Translations under genes and position numbers: made by a program | Part shown: in pieces, positions 24,286 to 33,023 of the stretch | Layout of the letters: every line of letters begins with the position of its first letter | Numbering within the stretch: position 1 is the first letter of the stretch | DNA from: Streptomyces sp. NBC_01237 | GTDB taxonomy: Bacteria; Actinomycetota; Actinomycetes; Streptomycetales; Streptomycetaceae | NCBI RefSeq assembly: GCF_035917275.1 | Contig: NZ_CP108509.1 | Coordinates: forward strand, 1,302,001 to 1,366,000 | Reading direction: 5' to 3' | Length of the DNA: 64,000 nucleotides | The notes under the pieces: model-generated | Told to the model about the DNA's origin: nothing | Database searches by the model: none | Seen by the model: the letters and a program-made list of their open reading frames with translations, nothing else

Positions 24286-25271
24286 GAGGCACCCTCGGAC
24301 GTGGTGCGGCTCGGTTCGTGCCCTTGGGCGGGTGCGCCGTCCGGGGTCGCGGGGCGTTCCTCGTACGGGAGGATCTGCCGCAGCAGGCCGCGCGGATGTC
24401 CGCGCTTGCGCCACTCCCTGGGGTAGCCGATCGAGACCTCCTCGAAGCGCACCCCGTCGTACCAGGTGGTCCGGGGGATGTGGAGGTGTCCGTAGACGAC
24501 GGCCGCGACGTTGAACCGGCGGTGCCAGTCCGCGGTGAGTTCCGTGCCGCACCACTGGACGAACTCCGGGTACCACATCACCGAGGTGGGTTCCCGTACG
24601 AGGGGCCAGTGTCCGGCGAGGACGAGCGGGATGTCCGGGTCGTGCGCGGCCAGTCGGCGTTCGGTCGCCGCGACGCGGGCCCGGCACCAGTCGTCCCGGC
24701 CGGGGTACGGGTCGGGGTGCAGCAGGTACTCGTCGCTGCAGACGATGCCCGCCTTGTGCGCGATCGCCAGCGACTCCTCCTTGGTCCGCGCTCCGGGGGC
24801 GCGGAAGGTGTAGTCGTACAGGAGGAAGAGCGGGGCCACCGCCACCGGGCCTTCCGGGCCGGGCCACAGGGGGAACGGATCTTCGGGGGTCGTCACCCCG
24901 AGGCTCCGGCACATCTCGACGAGGTGCTCGTACCGGGCCTGCCCGCGCAGGCGTACGGGGTCCTTGTCCATCGTCCACAGCTCGTGGTTGCCGGGGGTCC
25001 ACACCACGTGGGCGAAGCGTTCGGCGAGGAGTTCCAGCGCCCACCGGACATCGTGCGGCTGCTCCGCCACGTCGCCCGCAACGATGAGCCAGTCCTCGTC
25101 CGACGTGGGGTGCAGCGACTCGACGATGGCCCGGTTCTCGGAGACCGCGGCATGCAGATCGCTCACCGCGAGGAGACTGCCCCCTCCGTACGAGGGGTGC
25201 GCGGCGTCCGGAGAATGCGCGAAGGACGTGGTGTGGGGGGCGGGGTCGCTCGCAGGAGTTCGAGAAGTCAT
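24282..25271 (-). CDS. pptH: Metallophosphoesterase, PptH-like (phosphopantetheinyl hydrolase)
   Basis: The 329-residue protein has the calcineurin-like metal motifs in order: SDLHAAVSEN, VAGDVAE, GNHELW, LAGHWPLV and VVYGHLHIPRT, giving a two-metal centre. The C-terminal 30 residues are disordered. ATG 25271 is chosen because the motif spacing leaves a normal N-terminus. The coupled downstream gene is a PptT-type transferase. In M. tuberculosis the homologous partner, PptH, removes phosphopantetheine from carrier proteins and opposes PptT. The same opposing pair is inferred here from order, overlap and fold. Confidence 0.82.
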   Translation of the reverse strand: MTSRTPASDPAPHTTSFAHSPDAAHPSYGGGSLLAVSDLHAAVSENRAIVESLHPTSDEDWLIVAGDVAEQPHDVRWALELLAERFAHVVWTPGNHELWTMDKDPVRLRGQARYEHLVEMCRSLGVTTPEDPFPLWPGPEGPVAVAPLFLLYDYTFRAPGARTKEESLAIAHKAGIVCSDEYLLHPDPYPGRDDWCRARVAATERRLAAHDPDIPLVLAGHWPLVREPTSVMWYPEFVQWCGTELTADWHRRFNVAAVVYGHLHIPRTTWYDGVRFEEVSIGYPREWRKRGHPRGLLRQILPYEERPATPDGAPAQGHEPSRTTSEGAS

Positions 25272-25423
25272 GGAGGTCGATTCCCCATCTGTCGGTCGGC
25301 GTACGACTCCGCGCGCACGGTGCGGGGTCAGGGGAAATCTACCGTCCCGCACGCTCCCGGTGGTCTCGAACGCAGTCCTCGTCCATGGCTCCGTGCCGCA
25401 CGGCCGGGCCCGGACTCCCGCAC

Positions 25424-25463
25424 CTCCTGTCGGGCCGGACCGGCCGGTCCGGCCCGACAGGAG
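25424..25463. terminator. Perfect 40-bp palindrome
   Basis: CTCCTGTCGGGCCGGACCGG at 25424-25443 is followed directly by its exact complement. It lies 72 bases past the leftward transferase stop (25535) and about 150 bases before the phosphoesterase start, so it should separate the two units. Confidence 0.65.
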
Positions 25464-25534
25464 AACCGCCGCCGCGGCCGCCCCCGGCCCGACCGGGGCG
25501 GCGACGACTGCCGACCGCTGCCGCAGGGCGTCCG

Positions 25535-26713
25535 TCAGCCTCGGCCCGCGGCAAGTTCGGTGGCGGGGCGGCCGTTCGGCGGGGGCGGCACGGTCCGACC
25601 GGACGCGGCGGTGGTGGAAGAGGCCGGTGTGGATGCCGGGGGCGGCACCGCCGCGCCAACCGCTCCGGTCGGCTTCCCCGGGGGCTTGCGGCGGCCGGCC
25701 GGCCGTGCGGAGCGCCGGGGCGCTCCCCCGTACACCGGAATCCTGAGCAGGGCGAAGACCGCGAGGAGTGCGCCCGCCGACGGTACGAGTCCGGCGAGCG
25801 GGTGCAGCAGCCCCGCGTACACCAAGGTCCCCGTGAGTGCCCCGACAACCGCGCCGAAGCCCAGGACGACCGCCACGCCCGGTGCGGTGAAGCGGATCCG
25901 GCGCAGGCGGTGGGCGATGTGATCTCCGCCGTCCGGGAGCAGTGGCCGTGAGGCCCGTCGGCGCGACACCAGCACGAGCGCCGTGTCGGCAACGGCCACC
26001 ACCATCAGGACCGGCAGTGCCACCCACGCGGCACGCTCCGGTGGCGCCGCCGCATGGAGCAGCACGACGGAGCCCGCCAGCACGAACCCGGTGAACAGGG
26101 AGCCGCATTCGCCGGGAAAGATCCGCGCGGGGTGCCGGTGGTGAACCAGCGACCCGGTGAGGGCGGCCACGAGTACGGCCAGCAGCAGGACCACACCGGA
26201 CCGGCCGTCGAGGACCGCGCAGGCGAGCAGGCCGGTCGCGGTGACAACGGCGACGGTGGCCATCGCACCGTCGGAATTGTCCAGCGCACTGAAGGCGTTG
26301 GTGAGGAACACGATCCAGAGCGCGGCGAGCACGGCCACCATCGGGGACAGCCCGGCGATGGAGACGAAGACGGCCGCGGCGACCGCCTGTGCCGCCAGCC
26401 GCAGCCAGGGGTTGAGCGGCTTCAGGTCGTGGACGAGGCCGAACGCCGCGAGGGCGCCGGACACGGCGACCAGCGGCAGGACGGGGGCGCCGGGTTCCGC
26501 GAGCCCCAGTTCGGATCCGGCCCAGCCGACGCCGGTGACGCTCAGGACTGTCACCACTCCGCCCAGGTACGGCATCGGCCGGGCGGGCCGCTTGCGGCCG
26601 TCCGGGCGGTCCGGCCCTCTGCGGCGGAGCGTTGTTCTGCGGATGCCCGCGGTCAGTATCACCGTGATGAACAGCGCGACCACACCGGAAGTGATGATCC
26701 CCACCACGTTCAC
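25535..26713 (-). CDS. MraY/WecA-like glycosyl-phosphate transferase
   Basis: The 392-residue integral membrane protein has about ten hydrophobic spans. Diagnostic segments are RPMPYLGGVV (family RPxPxxGG), FGLVHDLKPLN, FLTNAFSALDNSDGAMATV (Asp-rich catalytic loop, normally NxxNxxDxxDG) and HIAHRLRRIRFT (HRL motif near the last third). MraY/WecA enzymes move a sugar phosphate from UDP-sugar onto undecaprenyl phosphate for wall polymer synthesis. The last 70 residues are Pro/Ala/Arg-rich and disordered. GTG 26713 (VNVVGIITSG) lies behind AGGAAAGG. It has no sugar-cluster neighbours. WecA/TagO-type is more likely than MraY, whose gene sits in the dcw cluster. Confidence 0.85.
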   Translation of the reverse strand: MNVVGIITSGVVALFITVILTAGIRRTTLRRRGPDRPDGRKRPARPMPYLGGVVTVLSVTGVGWAGSELGLAEPGAPVLPLVAVSGALAAFGLVHDLKPLNPWLRLAAQAVAAAVFVSIAGLSPMVAVLAALWIVFLTNAFSALDNSDGAMATVAVVTATGLLACAVLDGRSGVVLLLAVLVAALTGSLVHHRHPARIFPGECGSLFTGFVLAGSVVLLHAAAPPERAAWVALPVLMVVAVADTALVLVSRRRASRPLLPDGGDHIAHRLRRIRFTAPGVAVVLGFGAVVGALTGTLVYAGLLHPLAGLVPSAGALLAVFALLRIPVYGGAPRRSARPAGRRKPPGKPTGAVGAAVPPPASTPASSTTAASGRTVPPPPNGRPATELAAGRG

Positions 26714-27115
26714 CTGCCCTGCCTTTCCTGACACGTGCCCCTGCGGCGACCGGCGCTCCGGGTCCGGCTCATCCGTCGCAGCACTCTGCACACATCGGTG
26801 TCGCACGTTCGTTGCGGTCTCGGAGCGATGCGTGACGCCACCCGAGTGGAGTCGTCCCACAACTTAAGGCTCGAATGTCACAATATGCCCCGAATAACAC
26901 GAAAAACTCGACACTGATTGAGGTTCCGTCAGAAATGGTCACGCCGGACTCGGTTCCGGCACGCCATCGGCGGCCCCGACGGTCCGGCGTTCCTCCGTCG
27001 CGTGCTGTGTGCTTTCGGGGCCGCCCCGGTCCGCGCAGGCGGAGGATCCCGGAGCAGGTGGTGACGGGAGCCGGTGAGGACGTGGTGACGGGAGGCGGTG
27101 GCTCGCGGTGCGTCC
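26714..27115. other. Promoter region of the transferase; no gene
   Basis: These 400 bases hold no supported frame. Bases 26860-26945 are clearly less GC-rich (CACAATATGCCCC, GAAAAACTCGACAC) and probably contain the leftward promoter. The remainder, towards 27115, is purine-rich repeats of GGTGACGGGAG. Confidence 0.4.
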
Positions 27116-27931
27116 CTATCGGTCGTCCGAGGACTGACCGCTGATCAACTTCAGCAACGCGGCGTGCGTTTCCCGGTCGGCCGCCACGACCAGGCCGCCC
27201 GCACCGGTGTGCAGAGGCTGGCCGTGGATGCCGGTGACCACGCAGCCGGCCGCCTGGCAGAGCGCGATCCCGGCGGCGAAGTGCACGCTGTCACGCAGGT
27301 CGCCGTCGGTGACGTAGGCGGCCCGTCTGCCCGCTGCCACCCAGGCCACCGCGAGGGTGGTGGAGACGACGCGCGGCCGGAAGCGCTCGATGAACCCCGG
27401 GTCGTCGAGGAGGCGGGCCGCCCTGAAGCCGGGCGCGTTGGGGAACGGTGGGTCGAGGTTGACATCCACCAGATGCGAATCGGGCGACGGCACCGACTCC
27501 GCGTCCCTGCCGCCGCTGCGCAGGTGGGTGCGCTCGCCGTCGGTCCAGAACACCTCATCGGTGAAGGGGTCGGCCGATGCGGCCGCGGTGATACGGGTCC
27601 CGACGCGGAGGGCCACATTCACCGCGACCAGCATGTTGCGCACGGCGTAGTTCAGCGTGCCGCACAGCGGATCGACCAGCCAACCGCGCTCCGCGCCGTC
27701 CGCGCCGGTGCGCCCGCTCTCCTCGCCGGTTACGGCGTCGTCGGGCCGTGCGGTCCGCAGAACACCCAGGATGGCCTTCTCGGCTTCCAGGTCCGCGGTG
27801 GTCGCGAAATCGGCCGCGGACTTCTCGTACCGCTCCAGGGTCTCCCCGTACAGCGAGCGGACGACGGCCGCCCCCGCCCGTGCTGCCGCTACCGCCAGTT
27901 GTGCGTCCGTCTTCGCGTCCATGATCGACAT
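27116..27931 (-). CDS. Inositol monophosphatase-family protein with Cys in the metal site
   Basis: The 271-residue protein has the IMPase layout: EKSAADFATTADLEAEKAIL, GEESG with Glu70, WLVDPLCGTLNYA, and the C-terminal HFAAGIALCQAAGCVVTG. In the usual motif, WxxDPxDGTxNF, both Asp bind metal; here Asp87 is kept but the second is Cys90. The usual C-terminal WDxAxG Asp is also replaced. This may change the metal, the substrate or remove activity. Family substrates are inositol phosphate, PAP and fructose bisphosphate. The start ATG 27931 has no strong Shine-Dalgarno sequence; 27922 is the alternative. Confidence 0.8.
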   Translation of the reverse strand: MSIMDAKTDAQLAVAAARAGAAVVRSLYGETLERYEKSAADFATTADLEAEKAILGVLRTARPDDAVTGEESGRTGADGAERGWLVDPLCGTLNYAVRNMLVAVNVALRVGTRITAAASADPFTDEVFWTDGERTHLRSGGRDAESVPSPDSHLVDVNLDPPFPNAPGFRAARLLDDPGFIERFRPRVVSTTLAVAWVAAGRRAAYVTDGDLRDSVHFAAGIALCQAAGCVVTGIHGQPLHTGAGGLVVAADRETHAALLKLISGQSSDDR

Positions 27932-28448
27932 GCGCGCAGAATAGCCACTCCCCTCTTCCGGCAGGGCGGCTCCGACCGGCGTCGGCCCGCCCCGGGCCGT
28001 CGGAGCATTGGGCCGCTCCCCCGGGGTTCGCTCCTCGCACCCGCCGGCGCGAGGCCCCTGCCGCGGTGACTGAACGGCCACCTGAACAGCCACCTGAACA
28101 TTCATGGGAACAGACGCCTGGGCGCAGGCATCCCATCTGGGGTTATGGCAAGAGCGGACTTGCCGAGGTGGGTCGGTTTCCTGCAACACCCCAGGCGCGA
28201 GAGCAATGTGGAAGATGTGGCCCCCCTGAGACATAGCTACTTTGCTAAGTGACGGAAAGCGAAGGAAGTGCCTTCCGGCACGATATGTGAAGACTGCCAA
28301 GGCTCCGTCGGCCATCGGAAGCGCCATTGCCGTGGTCGTGCGCGATGCCATCTGACACGACCGAACACGAGGTCACCGATGCGCGGTGGAGGCGGACAGC
28401 CGTGCCACCGCCCGGCCGTATCCGGGCCGATGGATCACTGGGGTGGGG
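27932..28448. other. Intergenic region between divergent genes
   Basis: There are 517 bases with no supported gene. Two features stand out: GCCACCTGAAC occurs in tandem at about 28075-28100, and a palindrome TAGC-N6-GCTA lies at 28234-28247. The latter stands about 200 bases ahead of the gene at 28449 and could be a regulator site. Confidence 0.4.
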
Positions 28449-29576
28449 ATGCGTAGATTCGCTGTGCGGGCCGAGATCGGAACCGTCGGCTTCTCACCGG
28501 TGCGAGCCCTGATCAACACGGGTGCCACGGCAACGTGGCCCCGGCAGGCACGCATCGGACTGAAGCTGGTCGCTCCCGACGACCCCGCGTGTGCCACGAA
28601 CGAGGAAGAGGAGAACGCGACCGTACGGGGCCGGGCCCACGGCCCGGACAGGGTGCCGTACGGAGAGTGGGTGGTGCGCAGTCTCCGTGAGGTCGGACAG
28701 GCGTGGCTCGACCAGGTGGGCCCCTGCCGCGTCGACGTGATCGACGCGGAACTGCTCGACGACGGCAGCCGGTTGTTCTTCTCGGCCCTCGCCGAACTCG
28801 CCGAAGTGTCCGACGGGCTGATCACGGTGCACTGTCCGGCGGCCGGCCTCACCGGATCGGCCGTCCCCACCGTCCCCACCGTCCCGATCGGCCCGGTCGG
28901 TCTGGTGCCCGCCGTCGCGAGCGCCCGCGAGAGGCGCATCGAATACCTCGCGGCCTCCACCGGCCGGCTCAGCGGCGCGGAGGCCGACTTCCTGTACCGG
29001 CAGGCGCTCGGCTACCTGAGAACGGGGGACGGCTGGACCGCGGAGCGCATCCTGCGCGCGGTACTGCGGCTGCGCCCGACACCTGCCGTCCGAGCCAAAC
29101 TACGGGCTGCCTGCGCTCTGCTCGGGCGGCCCCTGGACCCCGGACACCCCCTGGCGGGGCCGGAGTCGGGGCGGAGGCCGGAGCCCGCGTCGGGGCCGAG
29201 GCCGGAATCGGCGCCCGAGCACCATCCGCCCGGGCGGGCACCCGGGCACGCGCCGGAAGGCGCCGCCGGGGCGGCCGGGTGCGGCCCGCTCCGGCTGCAC
29301 GCGGGCTGGGAGCGCGTGGAGCGGTGGGCGCGGACGGCCGGTCAGATCCACAAGAACGCGGTGCACAAGGCGCTCTTCGCCGTAGCCGACAGAACGGTGT
29401 TCCGCACGTACGAGACCTACGACGATGCCACACAACCGCTGGACTTCTTCGTCCCGGTGAGGGAGGGACTCGTTCTCAAGATCCATATTTGCGACCTGGA
29501 AAGCTTCGAGATCGCTCACGTCGGCCCGATCGACGAGGCGCCCGGAACCGGGAGGGAAATCGACCGAGCGGCGTGA
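28449..29576 (+). CDS. Uncharacterised protein heading a four-gene cassette
   Basis: The 375-residue protein starts at ATG 28449 after GGGGTGGGG. Residues 1-150 form a compact domain (RRFAVRAEIGTVGFSPVRAL; VVRSLREVGQAWLDQVGPC). Residues 165-235 are helical repeats resembling TPR (EYLAASTGRLSGAEADFLYR; ERILRAVLRLRPTPAVRAKL). A Pro/Arg/Glu linker of about 45 residues then leads to a 90-residue C-terminal domain (WARTAGQIHKNAVHKALFA; HICDLESFEIAHVGPID). There are no signal or membrane segments. I recognise no family. Its co-oriented neighbours include an FAD enzyme. It might be a scaffold or substrate carrier; that is a guess from the helical repeats. Confidence 0.6.
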   Translation: MRRFAVRAEIGTVGFSPVRALINTGATATWPRQARIGLKLVAPDDPACATNEEEENATVRGRAHGPDRVPYGEWVVRSLREVGQAWLDQVGPCRVDVIDAELLDDGSRLFFSALAELAEVSDGLITVHCPAAGLTGSAVPTVPTVPIGPVGLVPAVASARERRIEYLAASTGRLSGAEADFLYRQALGYLRTGDGWTAERILRAVLRLRPTPAVRAKLRAACALLGRPLDPGHPLAGPESGRRPEPASGPRPESAPEHHPPGRAPGHAPEGAAGAAGCGPLRLHAGWERVERWARTAGQIHKNAVHKALFAVADRTVFRTYETYDDATQPLDFFVPVREGLVLKIHICDLESFEIAHVGPIDEAPGTGREIDRAA

Positions 29577-29632
29577 CAGGCTTCCCGGGCGGACGGGTGT
29601 TCATGCATCAACTCGGTGCCGAACAAGTGTCC

Positions 29633-29661
29633 TTGACAGGGTGCGGGGCCTGTGAAAATGT
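29633..29661 (+). promoter_or_regulatory. Possible sigma-70 (HrdB-type) promoter
   Basis: TTGACA at 29633-29638 is followed after 17 bases by AAATGT (29656-29661), a fair -35/-10 pair. It lies 54 bases ahead of ATG 29715, so the last three genes of the cassette could be transcribed on their own. Confidence 0.4.
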
Positions 29662-29714
29662 CGGCCGCACTTGCGCTACCTGGACTTCCTCTGTCAAGAA
29701 CTCGGGGAGATTTG

Positions 29715-30263
29715 ATGCCGCCACTGGAAGTATCCGGAATAGATGTTTCCTCACGGGTCCGGGCCCGTGACATCCAAATGGCCGGCGTCGCCGACATACG
29801 CCGCCACGTCCTGATGATCTCCGGTGCCATCGACACCGTCGATCACGACGTCTCGGTCTGCGTCAACCTCCCCGAGCCCGGCCGCTGGCAGGTCATCAAG
29901 TCCGAGACCAACCTGACGGACCGCACCTGGGTGGCCATGCAGGCCGCCACCGACGAGGACTCCGTCTTCGTCGACGACGCCGACACCCTGGTGATGTCAC
30001 GCCAGTTCTCCAAGTCCTTCATCACGCCCGACCAGCGCCGCCTCACCTTCTACGGTGGCGAGGTGCGCCCCGGCGAGGCCGTGGTGAAGATGTACTCCCT
30101 GGAGACCACCGGCCGACGGCCCACCTACGCGTACTCCCGGTACAGCCCGATCGCCACCGACAGCCCGGAGATCACGGCCAGGACCCTCGAAGAGCTGGTC
30201 GCCGAGGGAATGCCCCAGCGACCGGTCATCGAGGTCATCGTTCCTGTGACGGTCATCGGGTGA
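29715..30263 (+). CDS. Uncharacterised beta-rich protein
   Basis: The 182-residue protein starts at ATG 29715 behind GGGGAGA. It alternates short strands and loops (HVLMISGAIDTVDHDVSVCV; RRLTFYGGEVRPGEAVVKMY) and ends VIEVIVPVTVIG. It has one Cys and no signal peptide. I know no family with this pattern. Its stop overlaps the start of the FAD enzyme gene by four bases, so the two are translationally coupled and probably act together. A partner or substrate-presenting role is inferred from coupling only. Confidence 0.6.
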   Translation: MPPLEVSGIDVSSRVRARDIQMAGVADIRRHVLMISGAIDTVDHDVSVCVNLPEPGRWQVIKSETNLTDRTWVAMQAATDEDSVFVDDADTLVMSRQFSKSFITPDQRRLTFYGGEVRPGEAVVKMYSLETTGRRPTYAYSRYSPIATDSPEITARTLEELVAEGMPQRPVIEVIVPVTVIG

Positions 30264-31594
30264 TCTCCTTCGTCCCCGAGCCCCACCTGCTGGACTCTCC
30301 GCGGGGCCGTGACTGGCCGCCCTCCCCCGGAGCGCACGGCACACGCACCACCCCGCCGCCCGCCACCGCGGACGTGGCCATCATCGGCGCCGGCCCCGCC
30401 GGCCTCGCGGTGGCCTCCGCGCTCTGGCACCTCGGCGTCCATGACGTCGTCCTCCTGGACCGCGAAGGGCGGGCGTGCGGACGGTTCTTCGACCGGGTCG
30501 ACGTCCTCGGGCAGCGGGTCCTGCGCTCGCCCTACGAGCACCACCCCGGAGTCGAGGGCTACCGCGACTGCGAGCTGCTCGACTTCGCCCGCCTCCACTG
30601 GTCGCTGCTCACCCCCGTCGAGCGCCGCGAGATCCGCATGGCCCAGGCCGGGCACCGCTCCGTCGTGCCCGTCGACGTCTTCGAGGCCTACTGCAGGCAC
30701 GTCGCCACCCTGCATCACGTGGACGAGCGCATCCGGCGGGCCTCCGTCCGTGAAGTACGGCCCACCGCCGACGGTGTCACCGTCCGCGGCGACGGGTTCG
30801 CGGTCAGCGCCGCGTACACCGTCCTCTGCCTCGGCGAGGAACGCCGTTCCGCGCCGGCCGACTGGTGGGACGGCGAGGCCACTCCGAGGAGCGTCAGCTA
30901 CTGGGACGAACCCGTGCCCCCAGAAGCCCGGCGGCTGATCGTCGTCGGCTCCGGCCTCAGCGCGGCGCACCTCATCGCGAACGCCCTCGGCGACGGCAAG
31001 AGCGTGCACTGGGTTCTGCGCGCTTCCGAAGAACGCTACCAATGTGCCGATGTCAACGCGTCGTTCTTCCGTGCCGAGGGCAGGGCCCGTTTCGACGGGA
31101 CGAGTTGGGAGGACCGTCAGATCCTGATGGGCGGACAGCGCCGGGCCTCGGTCATGTTCGAGTTCCGTCCCCTGCTGCGGAGCGCCGAGGCCGACGGACG
31201 GCTGACCGTGCACCGGGGCAGCACCATCACTGCCGTGACGCCCGAACGCGCCGGCCGCGCGGCCGTCCGGCTCGCGGGCGGCGAGCAGGTCATCGGCGAC
31301 CATGTCGTCCTGGCCCTCGGCACCGCCGTCTCCAATGGTGAACACCTTCTGCCCGACGGAGTCACCGCGCCCCGTGACGGCTGGCCCGACCTCGACGAAC
31401 AGACCCTGGCCTACCGCAACGCGCCCCGTGTGTTCGCGGTCGGCGCGGCAGCGGGCATGGTGCTGGGCCCCGCCGCCCGCAACATCGACGGGCACCGCGT
31501 CGCGACCGCCCGAGTGGCCACGGCTGTCGCCGCCCACCTGGAGTCGGCGGCCGTCCCGCTCCTCGCCGACGACCGAATGGCCGCCCGTGTCTGA
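30260..31594 (+). CDS. FAD-dependent oxidoreductase, monooxygenase-like
   Basis: The 444-residue protein starts at GTG 30260, overlapping the previous stop. Residues about 38-60 hold ADVAIIGAGPAGLAVASAL for FAD; about 225-240 hold RLIVVGSGLSAAHLIANAL, a second Rossmann loop for NAD(P)H; and VVLALGTAVSN and FAVGAAAGMVLGPAARNIDG complete the FAD site. This two-dinucleotide layout resembles flavin N- or Baeyer-Villiger-type monooxygenases and related FAD/NAD(P) proteins. The CGRFFDRVDVLGQRVLRSPY segment is typical of that broad group. Substrate is unknown. It sits between two small unknown proteins with overlapping ends. Confidence 0.78.
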   Translation: MISFVPEPHLLDSPRGRDWPPSPGAHGTRTTPPPATADVAIIGAGPAGLAVASALWHLGVHDVVLLDREGRACGRFFDRVDVLGQRVLRSPYEHHPGVEGYRDCELLDFARLHWSLLTPVERREIRMAQAGHRSVVPVDVFEAYCRHVATLHHVDERIRRASVREVRPTADGVTVRGDGFAVSAAYTVLCLGEERRSAPADWWDGEATPRSVSYWDEPVPPEARRLIVVGSGLSAAHLIANALGDGKSVHWVLRASEERYQCADVNASFFRAEGRARFDGTSWEDRQILMGGQRRASVMFEFRPLLRSAEADGRLTVHRGSTITAVTPERAGRAAVRLAGGEQVIGDHVVLALGTAVSNGEHLLPDGVTAPRDGWPDLDEQTLAYRNAPRVFAVGAAAGMVLGPAARNIDGHRVATARVATAVAAHLESAAVPLLADDRMAARV

Positions 31595-32036
31595 CCACGA
31601 CGACTACGACTCCCGGTTCTCCCTCACCGCCGTGGACGAACCCGCGCTCACCGAGACGGGCGTCATGCTCATGGGTCTCGACGCCGAACGCCTGCTGGCC
31701 GGACTCGGCCTGGCCACCCTCGCCGACGATCCCGCCCAAGTGGCCCTGGCCGTCGACCGGGTCCGGCACGACGTACCAGCCTTCCCCGGCTTCGACGCCC
31801 TCGTCGATGCCGGCGCCCGCCACTGGCGCTCCATCCGCACGGTCATCGCCGCGGCGGGTTCGCGGCCACCGGCACCCGCCTCCCTCCGCAGGGCCTGGGA
31901 CGAGGCCCTGCGCATGCTGACCTACTGCGACCTCGGCGAATCGGGCTCCGCCACCGTCGCCCACCTGGCGGCCTGCTGGCTGCGGCAGGACGAGATCGAC
32001 CGGTTCGCCCAGCGCCTGGCACCCACGGGAAGCTGA
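31587..32036 (+). CDS. Uncharacterised small helical protein of the FAD cassette
   Basis: The 149-residue protein starts at GTG 31587, overlapping the FAD gene by eight bases. It is mostly alpha-helical (LDAERLLAGLGLATL; LAVDRVRHDVPAFPGFDALV; RRAWDEALRMLTYCDLGESG) with a Leu/Ala-rich core and no signal peptide. I recognise no family. The overlap indicates coupled translation with the oxidoreductase. A regulatory or substrate-binding partner is the simplest reading. Confidence 0.58.
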   Translation: MSDHDDYDSRFSLTAVDEPALTETGVMLMGLDAERLLAGLGLATLADDPAQVALAVDRVRHDVPAFPGFDALVDAGARHWRSIRTVIAAAGSRPPAPASLRRAWDEALRMLTYCDLGESGSATVAHLAACWLRQDEIDRFAQRLAPTGS

Positions 32037-32194
32037 CGGACCCGGGCCCGGCACGTCCGGGCCGGTGCACAGGCCGGTCCGGCGCGCACAGCCGGTCCGG
32101 GCCGAAGCCGGTACCCGGAGCACCGCGGAAGGCGGGTGACGGCGCGGCCCGCGGGCCGGGCCACCACCCGCATCGGGGGTCAGGTGTGCCGTCG

Positions 32195-32500
32195 TCACCA
32201 GGACGACTTGGTCACCCCGGGCAGAAATCCGGCGTGTGCCTGCTCCCGCATCCGGACACGGGACAGTCCGAACTTCCGCAGGTACCCGCGCGGCCGGCCG
32301 TCCACACCGTCCCTGTTGCGGACGCGCGTGGCACTGGCGTCACGCGGCTGGCGCCGCAGCTCGTCGACGGCCGCGGACCGCTCCGCCTCCGGCGTCCCCG
32401 GCCTGCGGATGATCTCCTTCAGCTCCGCCCGCCGGGCCGCGTACCGCTCGACCGTCGTCCTTCGTTTCCCGTTCTGCGCGATCTTGCTCCTCTTCGCCAT
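32195..32500 (-). CDS. rpsN: 30S ribosomal protein S14, zinc-independent paralogue
   Basis: The 101-residue S14 has the long form [20 protein letters not shown] and ends [16 protein letters not shown] (here [20 protein letters not shown], then GVTKSSW). It contains no Cys pair, so it needs no zinc, unlike the short CxxC form. Streptomyces carries such C-minus copies and expresses them in zinc limitation, when Zur releases its operators. ATG 32500 overlaps the L28 stop (ATGA), so the two are coupled. It binds 16S rRNA near the decoding head of the 30S subunit. Confidence 0.93.
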   Translation of the reverse strand: MAKRSKIAQNGKRRTTVERYAARRAELKEIIRRPGTPEAERSAAVDELRRQPRDASATRVRNRDGVDGRPRGYLRKFGLSRVRMREQAHAGFLPGVTKSSW

Positions 32501-32736
32501 CAGACCTTCGTCCCTCGCGCCCGGATTCGGGCCACCGCCGCCTCGATTCCGATCGAGTCGATCGTCTTGATGGCCCTGGCACTCAGCGTCAGCCGCACAT
32601 GCCGGCCCTCGCTGGGCAGCCAGTAGCGCTTGTTCTGGATGTTCGGGTCGAACCGGCGTGACGTGCGCCGGTGCGAGTGGGAGATGGCGTTGCCGAAGCC
32701 CGGCCGGGCGCCGGTCAGTTGGCAGTGGGCGGACAC
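32500..32736 (-). CDS. rpmB: 50S ribosomal protein L28, zinc-independent paralogue
   Basis: The 78-residue L28 starts at GTG 32736 ([16 protein letters not shown], then [20 protein letters not shown]). It keeps the rRNA-binding basic face, but only one Cys remains, so the zinc-ribbon pairs of the housekeeping form are lost. It is first in the leftward pair with rpsN. Its start lies 36 bases from the Zur-box-like palindrome it shares with the divergent rpmG gene. Confidence 0.92.
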   Translation of the reverse strand: MSAHCQLTGARPGFGNAISHSHRRTSRRFDPNIQNKRYWLPSEGRHVRLTLSARAIKTIDSIGIEAAVARIRARGTKV

Positions 32737-32771
32737 AGAGTTACCTGCCTCTCGTCGACGGAACCCATTCT

Positions 32772-32792
32772 TGAAAATGGAAACCATTCCCA
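32772..32792. promoter_or_regulatory. Zur-box-like palindrome between rpmB and rpmG
   Basis: TGAAAATGGAAACCATTCCCA has inverted halves (AATGG-AAA-CCATT, outer TG/CA). It resembles the AT-rich dyads bound by Zur in actinobacteria. It lies 36 bases before rpmB and 13 before rpmG, where a bound repressor would block both divergent promoters. Confidence 0.72.
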
Positions 32793-32804
32793 TATAGTAG
32801 CGCC

Positions 32805-32969
32805 ATGGCCCGCAACGAACTACGCCCGATCGTCAAGCTCCGCTCCACCGCCGGAACCGGCTACACCTACGTCACCCGCAAGAACCGGCGGAACGACCCC
32901 GACCGGCTGGTGCTGCGGAAGTTCGACCCCGTCGTCCGCCGCCATGTGGACTTCCGCGAAGAGCGCTGA
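32805..32969 (+). CDS. rpmG: 50S ribosomal protein L33, zinc-independent paralogue
   Basis: The 54-residue L33 reads [40 protein letters not shown] and [14 protein letters not shown], complete for the family. The four Cys of the zinc-binding type are absent. ATG 32805 lies right after the Zur-like palindrome, so the leader is very short. It heads the rightward run rpmG, rpmE, COG0523-like gene, rpsR. Confidence 0.93.
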   Translation: MARNELRPIVKLRSTAGTGYTYVTRKNRRNDPDRLVLRKFDPVVRRHVDFREER

Positions 32970-33023
32970 CACCGCCCCCACCCGACCGGCCCACCCCGCG
33001 GCCCGCCCCCGAAGGACATCAGC

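Noticed and set aside
28075..28100. GCCACCTGAAC tandem units considered as a CRISPR-like or iteron array
   Set aside because: Only two to three units with no spacers; no cas or rep gene in the window.
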